In this document: positions 8,509-17,581 of the stretch, piece by piece
Layout of the letters: the number at the start of each line of letters is the position of its first letter
Position numbering within the stretch: the stretch's first letter is position 1
NCBI RefSeq assembly: GCF_014127105.1
Contig: NZ_CP059902.1
Location: 3,366,001-3,430,000, forward strand
Source: Devosia sp. MC521
GTDB lineage: Bacteria > Pseudomonadota > Alphaproteobacteria > Rhizobiales > Devosiaceae
Direction of reading: 5' to 3'
DNA: 64,000 nt
The notes under the pieces: model-generated
Databases searched by the model: none
Told to the model about the DNA's origin: nothing
Seen by the model: the letters and a program-made list of their open reading frames with translations, nothing else
Program-made: the position numbers and the translations under genes

Positions 8509-8911
8509 GCTCTACAACCCCACCCCGCAAATGGGGGTTACTATGGCAGGCGGTTTAGCGAGTGGAGCAATTGAACTTCGATATGGCCCGGCCGCGCTCA
8601 CGATTATCACTATCGCCAGCATAATGCCAAAACCGCCACATAGACCTTAGACGCCGCCTCCGAAATCCTGGCGGGCTCGGAGACCTGTTTTCTGGCAACG
8701 GAACGGGAGAAACCAGGTTCAGGCGAGACCGCTTGGCGACCATAGAAGCCCTGCAACAAACTAACGTCCGCAACAGGGTCGTCCGCGGCCATAGGGTGGG
8801 TAGATAGTTTCCTCAGTTTCGTCCGCGTTGCATGCCAGATTGTTGTTGAGACTGGACACTGTAATTGCCTGATGCGATGGTCAAATCCAGTCTACTGCTT
8901 GGGGAAATCAA
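8509..8911. other. Intergenic region, no gene seen
   Basis: About 400 bases with no frame of convincing coding character. A GGAAC near 8700 has no CGTT at the correct distance. Just before 8912 a GGGGA tract serves as the ribosome binding site of the next gene. Confidence 0.4.
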
Positions 8912-9490
8912 TTGAAGTTCGTCATATCCGTAGCGATTGCATGCGCAATCGTTCTGATAACACTATTTGTGGGACTGGATCGCCTAAGCGCAGATCCATC
9001 TACAGAGCAACTCAATGCTGATCTCGCCGCAGTACATTCCGAGATAGCGCGAGCCGAAGCTGATCGCACCGCAGTTTCAGGTGGCGCAATCGAGAACCTC
9101 TTCACGGTAAGAATTGAAATTCTTCGGACTACGGCCGCGATGCTGGAGCAGAAGCGGTCGAGCATGCTGCGCAGAATTGATCTTGCCTACACGGTAGACG
9201 GTGAAAGAGCAGCACCGAACTCAGAGGCTGTTGCAAGTATCGAGCGCGAGATCAAGGTGGCCAGTGCGGAGCGAGATCGGATGCAGGCTGAAGCAGCAAG
9301 ATATTCGGGTGGCTTGATCCAGACTATGGCTTTGTTGAACGCAGCCACGACCGAGGTATCGATAGCTCAACTCAATCAGGCCAAGTTGGCTGAGCAATAT
9401 GGATTTTACTTCCGCTTTTCAGTAGAGCCTGCCGAGCCCCTGCAGCCTATTGGTCAAAGCATAGTCGACAATGATGGAGACGCCCTATGA
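8912..9490 (+). CDS. Single-pass membrane protein with coiled coil, unknown function
   Basis: A 192-aa protein with an N-terminal membrane anchor or uncleaved signal ('FVISVAIACAIVLITLFVGL'). A long, charged, heptad-like helical region follows ('LNADLAAVHSEIARAEADR'; 'IEREIKVASAERDRMQAEA'), so it probably forms a periplasmic coiled coil. The start is TTG at 8912, preceded by GGGGA; no better start exists nearby. It overlaps the next gene by four bases (ATGA), so the two likely act together. I do not recognise a family. Confidence 0.65.
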   Translation: MKFVISVAIACAIVLITLFVGLDRLSADPSTEQLNADLAAVHSEIARAEADRTAVSGGAIENLFTVRIEILRTTAAMLEQKRSSMLRRIDLAYTVDGERAAPNSEAVASIEREIKVASAERDRMQAEAARYSGGLIQTMALLNAATTEVSIAQLNQAKLAEQYGFYFRFSVEPAEPLQPIGQSIVDNDGDAL

Positions 9491-10086
9491 TCGCCCGACT
9501 TTACACAGTGACCATTCTCATTTTTTTGGCTCTCTCCTCAAATGCGAATGCTCAAGAGGATGCGGCCCCATTCGGTTTGAGTTGGATGGCTAGCAGCGTG
9601 GAAATTGAGGCACTCGGAGTAGCGCTAACACCAATGGATATTGCGACGTTCGGGAAGTCGTTTGCGGCTACAAATTTACCCAAGGCGCTAACGGACTTAG
9701 AAGCGGTGGTGCTGTCCTTCGGCTATGATGATCGTTTGTGGAGGGTGGCTGCGATAGGCAATGAGTTTGACAACGACAAGTACGGCTCCCAGGCCAAATC
9801 ACGCTATGACCAGTTGGCCGCATCTCTGGCAAAAAGCTACGCTTTGACGAGTAGGAGTCATCGACCTTCGTCGGATAACTTTTACGGAAAGGCCGACAAT
9901 TTTGCCTACGCTTTGAGCAAGAACGAGGCCTACTGGTACAGTTTATATGGTTCGCCTTCAGCAGAGATTGAACTTTCTATCGGCGCGAACCACGAGGACA
10001 CCTATTGGCGGTTAGTATACTCTCACATTGAGGGGAAGTCGTCCTTTACGGACAGAAAGGCCGATGCCGAGCTGGACGCTCTTTAA
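9487..10086 (+). CDS. Secreted/periplasmic protein of unknown function
   Basis: A 199-aa protein with a clear Sec signal peptide ('YTVTILIFLALSSNANAQED', cleavage probably after NANA-Q). The mature part has 'PFGLSWMASSVEIEALGV', a pattern seen in periplasmic proteins that compare predicted and observed precursor values, and several Tyr/Trp-rich beta-like segments ('KNEAYWYSLYGSPSAEIEL'). No catalytic motif is visible. It starts in the ATGA overlap with the coiled-coil membrane protein, so the pair is an operon. Function unknown. Confidence 0.65.
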   Translation: MIARLYTVTILIFLALSSNANAQEDAAPFGLSWMASSVEIEALGVALTPMDIATFGKSFAATNLPKALTDLEAVVLSFGYDDRLWRVAAIGNEFDNDKYGSQAKSRYDQLAASLAKSYALTSRSHRPSSDNFYGKADNFAYALSKNEAYWYSLYGSPSAEIELSIGANHEDTYWRLVYSHIEGKSSFTDRKADAELDAL

Positions 10087-10112
10087 CTACCGGCGGCTGA
10101 GACAACCGGTAG
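10087..10112 (+). terminator. Possible hairpin terminator after the unknown gene pair
   Basis: CTACCGG and CCGGTAG form a perfect 7-bp stem around a 12-base loop directly after the stop codon. There is no T-tract, so termination is uncertain. Confidence 0.35.
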
Positions 10113-10504
10113 AGCGCACTGGTGGTCAACTCCGAGGACTCTGCATGCATGAGGCAGTCTTTCAGATGCCCGACAGCCTGATCGTCGAAGAAAATTTGCG
10201 CCCAATCCAACCTCCAAGTGATAGGCGACTGCGGGCACGTGGATAGGCAAATCATCGAATGCCGATGACAGATCCGTGCTGCGCAGGAGTTGATTTCTGC
10301 CAAGAAGGTGACGAAACCGGAGCGGGCGGGATAAGGGCTCGGCTGCCAATTCGTTGGCCGAGGCGGGAAACCGGAAAAACCATCCTCGTTCCCTATGCCG
10401 CCGTGTCCGGTTGACGCGCACCGGTCTCAGGGTTGTTAATGGCTGGGGAGCCTTGCGGTTCCTGAATTTCTTCATCTTGCTGATCACAGCGATTGATGCA
10501 CAGG
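10113..10504. other. Intergenic region, no gene seen
   Basis: No frame resembles a known protein. The sequence just before 10505 may be decayed upstream glgX coding sequence, but no motif is recognisable. Confidence 0.35.
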
Positions 10505-10895
10505 CGAGCGCCCCCAACAAGCTGCTGATCGATCCTTATGCGCGCTGTTGGGCGACATCCAGTAGTCCTTCCGCCTATTTGGGCTAACGTTCGGACGCCG
10601 GGGACAAGGACCTTTCCTTCAACCACGAAGACAGCACTTTGGTCACCGCAAAAAGTTCGCGTCGTTGATCCCGTCGCCTACGACTGAAGCAACGACGACA
10701 AGCCTTGCATCGCTTGGGCCAATACCATTTCTTACGAAACCCACATCAAAGGGTCAGCCAGCTTTACCCTGCGATACCGGAAAACCTTCGCGGCACCTTT
10801 AAGGTTTGGCTCAACGCGAAGCATCGACTACATCTAAACTACAGATGTTACCTCGGTCGAGCTGCTGCCCCGGCAGCCCCTGCGTAGTTTAGACT
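10505..10895 (+). pseudogene. glgX: Glycogen debranching enzyme GlgX, decayed N-terminal fragment
   Basis: Scattered across three frames are pieces in correct GlgX order: 'APNKLLIDPYAR' (usual NPNKLLLDPYAR), 'WANTISYETHIKG' (usual WADTIIYEAHVKG), 'LYPAIPENLRGTF' (usual HPDIPExLRGTY), and 'DVTSVELLP' (usual GVTAVELLPV). Each step needs a frameshift, and the catalytic GH13 barrel downstream is missing. GlgX removes limit-dextrin branches during glycogen breakdown; this copy is dead. Together with the treZ remnant at 13951-15632 it suggests a lost glycogen/trehalose cluster. Confidence 0.7.
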
Positions 10896-11668
10896 TGCCC
10901 TGATAGAACCAAGTGCCAAAGCCACGCACTTCCTCGATGGGAAGGATCTAGCCCGCGAGGCCAAAAACAGGGCTATCGTTGTATTTTCGGTCTTTGCGGG
11001 AGACATATGGGCCAATATGGCCAAATTCATCGAGATAGGCGATGTGAGTCACAGAAACCCTGCCCCAGATACACGAAAACCCACGCTGGTTAGGCGCGGG
11101 TCTCGGAATTGAGAGCTACCCACGGGTGCATCTCATCGGACAATAGGTTCGGGTCCTGCATTGGGAAGGCGAATTTTTGGCACTGCAAATGCTGTTTCCA
11201 CTAGATGCCTCTGCAAAGTGTGGCGAACTGCTCTCCAAGCAAAACATGCCTGCTCGCGGAGGGGCCAGCTCGCTGCTTCGACCGTGCGACATCAAAAGCT
11301 TTGATCCGGACCGATTGAGGAGCGAATGCGCCGTCACTTGGTCTTCGGGCCCAAACTACCGCGGCAGCTGCACCATGCCGGATGGCTGCTTTCAGCATCG
11401 CCATCTCTGAAAGCTGCCGGTGTAACCGACAACACCACGATGACCGCTTGCTGTTGCCATGGAATCCTAAAAAAGCCTTTGGGAATATTTGGTCATCGAA
11501 ATCAGGAACCGTTGACAGATGGTAACGTCCAACTGTTTTTTCCATCCACTTAGTAGCAGAAAAGCAACTACCCTAACATATGGCCGTTAGATGGCAGGTC
11601 GTTTCTTCGAATCTGTCAGGCAAGTTGTCACATGAAGCTGCGTTCTGTTCCAAGGACCATCTTTTAAA
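10896..11668. other. Intergenic region, possible decayed sequence
   Basis: No frame has a recognisable family. A Cys-containing frame (about 11177-11410) looks faintly protein-like but has no start, no binding site and no motif I know. A GGAAC-N16-CGTC at 11505-11529 is one base off the EcfG consensus and lies about 140 bases from the next gene; I do not call it a promoter. Confidence 0.35.
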
Positions 11669-12262
11669 ATGGCGGAGCATGCTCGGTTAGCCCACCTTTG
11701 CGTCGACGTTCAAAACATGTTCGCGGTCGATACCGATTGGCAGACCCCATGGCTTAACCGGGTCTTGCCTTGTATCGAAGCGATCGTCGAACGTGCTCCT
11801 GCCAAAACGGTCTTCACCCGATTTATCCCGCCGTCGCGCCCGGAGGAGGAGATTGGCACTTGGCATAACTACTATCTGCGTTGGCCCGCAATGGTCAGGT
11901 CACGCCTATCGCCCTACTTGTTACAGGTGGTTCCCACACTCGCCCGTCACATGCCGCCAGCCCGTCACTTCGACAAGAACAGATATTCCCCCTGGTTATT
12001 TGGCGGCCTAGACCGGGCCCTTAGGGCCGATGGCATAGACACCCTCATCATATCCGGCGGTGAGACCGACGTCTGTGTCATGGCAACGACGCTTGGCGCA
12101 GTTGACCTCGGATACCGCACAATCCTGGTAACAGATGCGGTGTTCGGCTCTGCCAATCAAACTCATGACGCAGCGCTAACGGTGCTTCAAAGCCGCTTCG
12201 GACAGCAACTGTCGGCGTGCACCACACAAGAACTACTCGACAACTGGAAAGACATCACATGA
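11669..12262 (+). CDS. Isochorismatase-family cysteine hydrolase
   Basis: A 197-aa protein with the alpha/beta isochorismatase-like fold. The catalytic triad can be placed: Asp in 'LCVDVQNMF' near residue 13, Lys in 'APAKTVFTRF' or the following 'KNRYSPW' loop, and Cys in 'SGGETDVCVMATTLGAVDLG' near residue 136, the typical GxxTDxCV nucleophile motif. The family hydrolyses amides, isochorismate or related substrates (nicotinamidase, N-carbamoyl amidases); the substrate cannot be assigned. The next gene, a broken LLM oxidoreductase, starts within its last codons. Confidence 0.85.
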   Translation: MAEHARLAHLCVDVQNMFAVDTDWQTPWLNRVLPCIEAIVERAPAKTVFTRFIPPSRPEEEIGTWHNYYLRWPAMVRSRLSPYLLQVVPTLARHMPPARHFDKNRYSPWLFGGLDRALRADGIDTLIISGGETDVCVMATTLGAVDLGYRTILVTDAVFGSANQTHDAALTVLQSRFGQQLSACTTQELLDNWKDIT

Positions 12263-13214
12263 CCTTGATAGGCTACCATGCGTCTCACGAGCAGTTCTCT
12301 CCAAGCGAATTACTGGGCTTGGTTCGCGAGGCCGAGCAAGCTGGGTTCGCATGCGCGAAGTCTTCAGACCATTTTCATCCGTGGAGCGATCGCCAAGGGC
12401 AATCAGGTTTCGCTTGGTCTTGGCTTGGCGCAGCCATGCAAGCGACGGAGTTTGGATAAGGGATGATATCAGCGCCCGGATACCGCTATCATCCCGCAAT
12501 ACTGGCGCAGACAGCGGCCACGATCGGAGAAATGTTTCCCGACCGGCTTTGGCTGTCGGTAGGCACGGGAGAAGCGATCAACGAAGCGATTGTCGAGGAG
12601 TATTGGCCCGAAAAATCCGAGCGCAATGCGCGGCTACGAGAGTGTGTCGAGACTTTCCGTGCTTTATTGGATGGCGAGACCGTGACGCATCGGGGCGGGT
12701 GACGGTGGTTGAAGCCAAGCTCTCTACCCGGCCCCAGCGCCCCATCCCCCTGTTCGGGGGCGCGGTCACGCCAGCGACGGCAGCTTTCTGCGGACGGTGG
12801 GCGGATGGCTTGCTCACGACTGGCTGCAACATCGATGATTTGCGGCAGGTCGTCGGCGCATTTCGGGATAACGGCGGCGAGGACAAGCCTGTCGACATTC
12901 AGCATGCGTTGTCGTGGGCCGCGGATGAAGAGATTGCGATCAGAGAAGCTCTCGATCAATGGCGGGCTCCCTCTGTTGGTGGCGATGCGGCTTGGGATCT
13001 GCGCCAGCCCCAGGATTTCGACGCTGTTGCGAGAACGATGACTCTCGATCATCTCCGGAAATGCATCGCAATATCATCAGATGTCGGCAAGCATCGCGCC
13101 CATATAGAGGCTATGGCGGAGCTGAAGCCGGCAGCTATTCATCTTCATTGCGTCGGACGGAATCAGCGGGCCTTTATTAACATGGCGGCTAAGCATCTCG
13201 TAACAACAGCATAG
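12259..13214 (+). pseudogene. LLM-class (luciferase-like) oxidoreductase, broken
   Basis: The first ~66 codons encode a typical F420/flavin LLM N-terminus ('MTLIGYHASHEQFSP' ... 'AGFACAKSSDHFHPW'). An in-frame TAA at 12457-12459 follows. The same frame resumes with 'SAPGYRYHPAILAQTAATIG' and 'PDRLWLSVGTGEAINE' until about 12700, where a one-base frameshift moves the rest ('RPIPLFGGAVTPATAAFCGR' to 'FINMAAKHL') to another frame ending at 13214. If repaired it would be about 318 aa, normal for the family. Two independent lesions make a sequencing artefact unlikely. It overlaps the hydrolase gene by four bases. Confidence 0.85.
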
Positions 13215-13215
13215 G

Positions 13216-13920
13216 ATGCCGAGCATGGCAGGTTTTGACTGGCAACGCATGTTCATCGGTAACGAGCCCCCATTCTTCTTTTTAGAAATCATCATCCGAA
13301 CGGCGATCATCTACGCTTATACGCTAATCTTGCTGCGCTGGCTTGGCAGCAGGGCCATTGGTCAGCTCTCGACCGTGGAATTCCTATTGGTTATCGCGCT
13401 TGGATCGGCCGTTGGCGATGCGATGTTCTACCCCGACGTTCCCTTACTCCACTGCCTGCTGGTCGTCACCGCAGTGGTCCTAGCGAACAAATTCATCGAC
13501 CTCGGAATCACGCGAAGCAAAGTCATTGAACACTTGATCGACGGAAAGCCCGAGCAGGCCGTTCGCGACGGCGTCATCTGTAGCTCTTTCCTTAATAGCA
13601 GCAGCCTTGGTACGAGTGAGCTTTTCCAGCAGCTTCGCGAGAAGGGCATAAGGCAGTTGGGAGAGGTGGAGCACGCCATTGTCGAAGCGAATGGCGTTTT
13701 GACCGTGTTCAAGAGCGCAAGGGCTCGACCTGGACTGCCGATCCTACCGCCGTGGGAAATAGAGCGGCCCCAAGAAGTCGACCGGAGGTCCGTCGATGCC
13801 TTACTCAGCTGCATGCAGTGTGGTCATACCTCGACGGACCGGTGCGCACCAATCTGTGCTCATTGCGACAACGATCGATGGACGAATGCGATTGCTACGG
13901 GTGGCGAACACGGCGATTGA
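13216..13920 (+). CDS. DUF421 (YetF-like) membrane protein with Cys-rich tail
   Basis: A 234-aa protein. The N-terminal third has three hydrophobic segments ('IIRTAIIYAYTLILLRWLGS', 'STVEFLLVIALGSAVGDAM', 'LHCLLVVTAVVLANKFIDL') followed by the DUF421 cytosolic domain ('VIEHLIDGKPEQAVRDGV' ... 'LGTSELFQQLREKGI' ... 'VEHAIVEANGVLTVF'). This matches YetF/DUF421. Beyond residue ~190 there is an unusual tail with two Cys pairs, CMQC and CAPICAHC, which could bind zinc. ATG at 13216 follows a weak AGGA; 13225 is an alternative. It starts two bases after the LLM remnant. Function of the family is unknown; it is often seen among envelope-stress genes. Confidence 0.82.
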   Translation: MPSMAGFDWQRMFIGNEPPFFFLEIIIRTAIIYAYTLILLRWLGSRAIGQLSTVEFLLVIALGSAVGDAMFYPDVPLLHCLLVVTAVVLANKFIDLGITRSKVIEHLIDGKPEQAVRDGVICSSFLNSSSLGTSELFQQLREKGIRQLGEVEHAIVEANGVLTVFKSARARPGLPILPPWEIERPQEVDRRSVDALLSCMQCGHTSTDRCAPICAHCDNDRWTNAIATGGEHGD

Positions 13921-13950
13921 CTGCTTGGCCATTCGCGGAAGGTCACACTT

Positions 13951-15632
13951 CTATCGTCCACATCGCCGGCCCTCGTCGGCATATCTTTGAAGAAGAATCT
14001 GTCGCCCTTTCAACGGCGGGACGCCTTCCTGCGTCTCGTCGGCCAAGTTGGCGTACAGCCGCAAGCTTGATCCGTCGCCCGTTTTCCATGTCACGAGCAC
14101 AGATTTGACGCCGAGCAATTCATATTGTCCAGCAAAGCCACTCTGTTCAAAAAGACGAGGCACTATTTCAGCTTTTCGAAGATCAATCAGCGGCTGATAA
14201 TGCGTGAACCACCGCTGATGGGGACGCTTGTTCAGGTTGGACCAGTCGAGTTTGGCGGACTCCAAAGTCTTGGCGCTGGAGGGATGTGCAGCTTCTTTAA
14301 CACTCGGTTTAATGGGATCTGCATGCTCTGGGCTGTTCTTTAGTTCTTCCTCACGGCCCTTGCGCACTGTCTTCCGAAGTTCGGTCGGCACATCGGAACA
14401 GATTGGGTATGGGTGGGCACTAGCCCATTCCTCCCCGTGAAAGAGCATCGGGATCTGCGGCGACAGTAGGTATATCGCGGTCAGCGCCTTTACCGCATCG
14501 CTGGTCGCCAGTTTGGTAATCCGTCACCTTTTACCCGATTGCCGACCTGGTCGTGATCCTGCATGTAAACAACAAAAGATGTCGCCGGCAGGCCTCCGCT
14601 CGGCTCGTCTCGCTTCATGCCCGCATGCGGTTTCATCTCTCCTTGGTAAGCAAACTCCTCTGCCAAGGCGCGACCGAGCATGCTCGAACGCCCTTCAAAG
14701 TCATCGAAGTCAGCATAGTAGCGCGTGTTCTCTTCCGTTGCGGCTGCATGCAGAAGATGATGAACGTCATCATTCCATTGGGCGGTGTAGTGTACCGGCT
14801 CCGCACTGCTATTCGGTCGTAGCAAAACTTCCTGATTATCCGAATTCTCGACGATCAGATGGGTATGTCTGTGTGGTGGAGAAGCACGGATCCGAGCCGC
14901 CAACAATTCAAGGATGTGGGTGGGCGTATCATCAACGATCGTGTGCACGGCGTCGAACCGCAGGCCGTCGAAGTTGATCTCTTCGCCCCTCGGACTCTTG
15001 TGCTTCGTAGTGAAGATCGGTCGAATGTCCGGCAGGTTGTTTCCGAGCGGTCCGAAATGGTTGTAGACGACATCGAATAACACCATCGATGAACGCCGGT
15101 GCGCCTCGTCGATGAATGCCTTCAAGTCCTCGGGACGCCCATAGTTAGCTGTCGGCAGCGTCGTAACACCAGTTGAATTTGCCGTAGAACTCGGCGATCG
15201 GCATGATCTGCACCGCAGTCACGCCCACATGCCACCAAGCGATCTAGCTTTCTTGCTGCGGCGGCAAATGTCCCATTTCGGTGAATGTCCTCACGTGCGT
15301 TTCGTAGATGACCGCTTATTCCCAAAGTCGCCCCGTCCATTCCGCGTCGGTCCATTTGAATGCCTGAGGTCTATCACCTCGCTATATCCGTGGATACGTT
15401 GGGGTTGATGCCGGGATGTCGGATCGGGGATCGCCCGGCCATCGGGGAGGACGTACTTGTATAGGGTTTCTGCTCCTACGCCTTCCACATCGAGTCGGTG
15501 CCAACCTTCTCCTATGGCATCAAGCTCGATCAAAGCCCACTGACCCTTTAGCTTGAGCTTCATAGTCTTGCATTTGGGGGCCCAAATCTTGAAGCCGGTG
15601 CTGCCGCCTCTGACTTCGGCACTAAAGCGCAT
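13951..15632 (-). pseudogene. treZ: Malto-oligosyltrehalose trehalohydrolase TreZ, decayed
   Basis: The minus strand carries TreZ pieces in order but in different frames. They are the CBM48 N-terminus ('MRFSAEVRGGSTGFKIWAP', 'AETLYKYVLPDGRAIPDPTS'), a 'NGTFAAAARKLDRLVA' piece, the barrel region ('KAFIDEAHRR', 'VVYNHFGPLGN', 'EINFDGLRFDAVH'), 'VVYMQDHDQVGNR' and the C-terminus ('MLFHGEEWASAHPYP', 'LRKTVRKGREEEL'). Frameshifts and internal deletions are evident, including loss of sequence between 'NHFGP' and 'FDGLRFDAVH'. TreZ releases trehalose from maltooligosyl-trehalose; this copy cannot. Confidence 0.85.
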
Positions 15633-15976
15633 CTTGTGGCTACGACGAACACTATCTGGGCTAGGCCGTGCATGGACGAACTCAACTGGTAGCCGATCTT
15701 GGAATGGTGCCTTGACGAACTTCGACCTTAGCGTCCAGCGAATACGAAGCAAGATCCAAAGGACTTCCAACGCCATAGTCAAAAAATACCGACTGTTTCT
15801 GATTTCTAGTAGAATTTGAACCAGAATGCAAAGTCAGCTGAATGCGTCCGCCGTGCTTTGGCGACAGCGCAATACTCTCGATGCCCGAATAATGCTAACA
15901 GGCGAGTGAGCAGCAGTCTTCGCTGCCGACAAGTGCGTTCAGTCTCCAAAAAACCGTGTTGTGTTGATCCTTGTAT

Positions 15977-16001
15977 GGAACCCAGCGGGTGCGTCCCCGT
16001 T
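15977..16001 (+). promoter_or_regulatory. EcfG-type general stress promoter of the DUF892 gene
   Basis: GGAAC at 15977-15981, exactly 16 bases, then CGTT at 15998-16001, ending 29 bases before the ATG at 16031. It matches the alphaproteobacterial EcfG consensus. DUF892 (YciF-like) proteins are classic general-stress products, so context agrees. Confidence 0.85.
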
Positions 16002-16030
16002 GGGCATCTCCCCTTGTAATGGAGAGCACA

Positions 16031-16522
16031 ATGGCGAGTGAAAAGACCTTAGACGACTTGTTCCTTGATACGCTCAAGGACATCTACTATGCCGAAAAGC
16101 AGATCGTCAAAGCGTTGCCAAAGATGGCGAAAGCAGCGGAGTCTCAGGAGTTGGCCGCAGGCTTCCTACAGCATCAGGAAGAAAGCGAAGGCCATATCGA
16201 CCGTCTAGAGCAGGTATTTGAGCTCATCGGAAAACCGGCTCGTGGCAAGACTTGCGACGCTATCCTTGGCATCCTCGAGGAAGGTAAATCGATCATGGAT
16301 GAGTTTAAAGGCACAATGGCCTTGGACGCTGGTCTGGTCGCCGCTGCACAGGCCGTCGAGCACTATGAAATCGCGCGTTACGGGACCTTGAAGAGCTGGG
16401 CGAAGCAGTTGGGCTACATTGAAGCTGTCAAACTCTTTGATGCCACTCTGATCGAGGAACTCGCGACTGATAAGAAGCTCACCGAACTCGGCGAAGCGCA
16501 GGCCAACGTGAAAGCCGCCTAA
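16031..16522 (+). CDS. DUF892 ferritin-like protein (YciE/YciF family)
   Basis: A 163-aa helical protein opening with the family signature 'KTLDDLFLDTLKDIYYAEKQ' and 'IVKALPKMAKAA'. It has four long helices carrying ferritin-like carboxylate/His ligands ('QHQEESEGHIDRLEQVF', 'AAAQAVEHYEIARYG', 'DATLIEELATDKKL'). Length is normal (about 160 aa). The start at 16031 follows GGAGAG; longer in-frame starts upstream overlap the promoter. The family is stress-induced and has a di-iron-type fold of uncertain activity. Monocistronic, bracketed by an EcfG-type promoter and a hairpin terminator. Confidence 0.92.
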   Translation: MASEKTLDDLFLDTLKDIYYAEKQIVKALPKMAKAAESQELAAGFLQHQEESEGHIDRLEQVFELIGKPARGKTCDAILGILEEGKSIMDEFKGTMALDAGLVAAAQAVEHYEIARYGTLKSWAKQLGYIEAVKLFDATLIEELATDKKLTELGEAQANVKAA

Positions 16523-16535
16523 TCATCAGCAATGA

Positions 16536-16560
16536 TCGGGACTGGCGATGTCAGTCCCGA
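16536..16560 (+). terminator. Hairpin after the DUF892 gene
   Basis: TCGGGACTG and CAGTCCCGA form a perfect 9-bp stem with a 7-base loop, 14 bases after the stop. The following bases lack a strong T-run. Confidence 0.6.
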
Positions 16561-17185
16561 ATTCACGAGGCAGTTGCTTGCTCATTCTCGACCTCCGCAC
16601 ACTTAAAATGGTCGAACCACGCAGCATGGCCGCTACAACCTCCAAATGACAACGTTACCAAGCGACATGTGATAACATTGTCACTGAGTTTGAATGCCTA
16701 TCGTTTGAACAATGATATGTAGGAGAAGCGATGGGATCGTAAGCAGTTAATGCAAGATGCGTAGCAACCGATCAGGTACTGCCTGATATTTGATGATGAG
16801 TTAGAACCAATGCCGCGAGCCGGACGCGCCATACCCCACTGGCACGTTCAGACGAAACGGTGCTTAACCCGTTTGCGCATGACCGCCAAACCAATCACTT
16901 ACTGACGCTGGCTGATGACTGCTCGTGACAGATATGCTGCAGAACCGCTTCCGCCCTCATTGTGGCCTTTCAGAAGACCTATTCCGATCTCCCAAAAGCA
17001 GACATGGATTTCGATCGATGACAACGTCTCTATGGGGCTGAGTAGCCGGCATCTAGCTTTTGGCACAAACCATACGTAAGCACTCGTTTTAGTGCGTGAT
17101 GGCTCTACGGCGTGTCAAAGTAATAGCGACAGCCTAGACATTGTTGGCAGCGTCAGCAGTTTCGTGTTTTCATTCGATAGGTGGA
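16561..17185. other. Intergenic region, no gene seen
   Basis: Over 600 bases without a convincing coding frame, RNA gene or repeat. The last bases hold the AGGTGGA ribosome binding site for the following gene. Confidence 0.4.
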
Positions 17186-17551
17186 ATGGCGAAGGCCGAT
17201 GAAATGACGATACCCTGCCAAAATCATCGTTTCTCCTTGGAGGATTGCGAATTCGTAATTGCGACGCGCAAATTCTATCCTTCAATCAGGAATGTTGTCG
17301 TCGTTTCAGCTGCAATTGGCATGCTGACCTTTCTGGGGGGATGGGAACTTAAGTTAGAGTTGTGGGTGAATGTCCTAGCTGCCGTCGCTGCTACCGCTTT
17401 CTCTCTGTTAGCAGCTCCGTTCCTATTCCAATTTAGGTCCGGACAGTTGGCTACGGAAAACTATCTGCTTGGCAACATGACCAGCGTCATGGGCCATGTG
17501 AACTGGCTGTCCGTCGTCAGATGGTTTGGCTCAGATTGGCGCTTTGATTAG
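17186..17551 (+). CDS. Small two-helix membrane protein, unknown function
   Basis: A 121-aa protein. A charged N-terminus is followed by two adjacent transmembrane segments ('VVVVSAAIGMLTFLGGW' and 'WVNVLAAVAATAFSLLAAPF'), then a short soluble tail with 'YLLGNMTSVMGHVNWLSVV'. I pick ATG 17186 because AGGTGGA precedes it; a TTG 45 bases upstream is possible. It does not resemble a family I can name. The next feature is the end of an IS3 element, and the gene's stop lies about ten bases from that end, so the natural downstream context may be lost. Confidence 0.5.
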   Translation: MAKADEMTIPCQNHRFSLEDCEFVIATRKFYPSIRNVVVVSAAIGMLTFLGGWELKLELWVNVLAAVAATAFSLLAAPFLFQFRSGQLATENYLLGNMTSVMGHVNWLSVVRWFGSDWRFD

Positions 17552-17581
17552 TGGAGAGAACTGCTCGTCGTTCGGTTCATT

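Noticed and set aside
11505..11529. GGAAC-N16-CGTC resembling an EcfG promoter before the isochorismatase gene
   Set aside because: The -10 box is one base off consensus and it lies about 140 bases from the start codon; chance is a good explanation.
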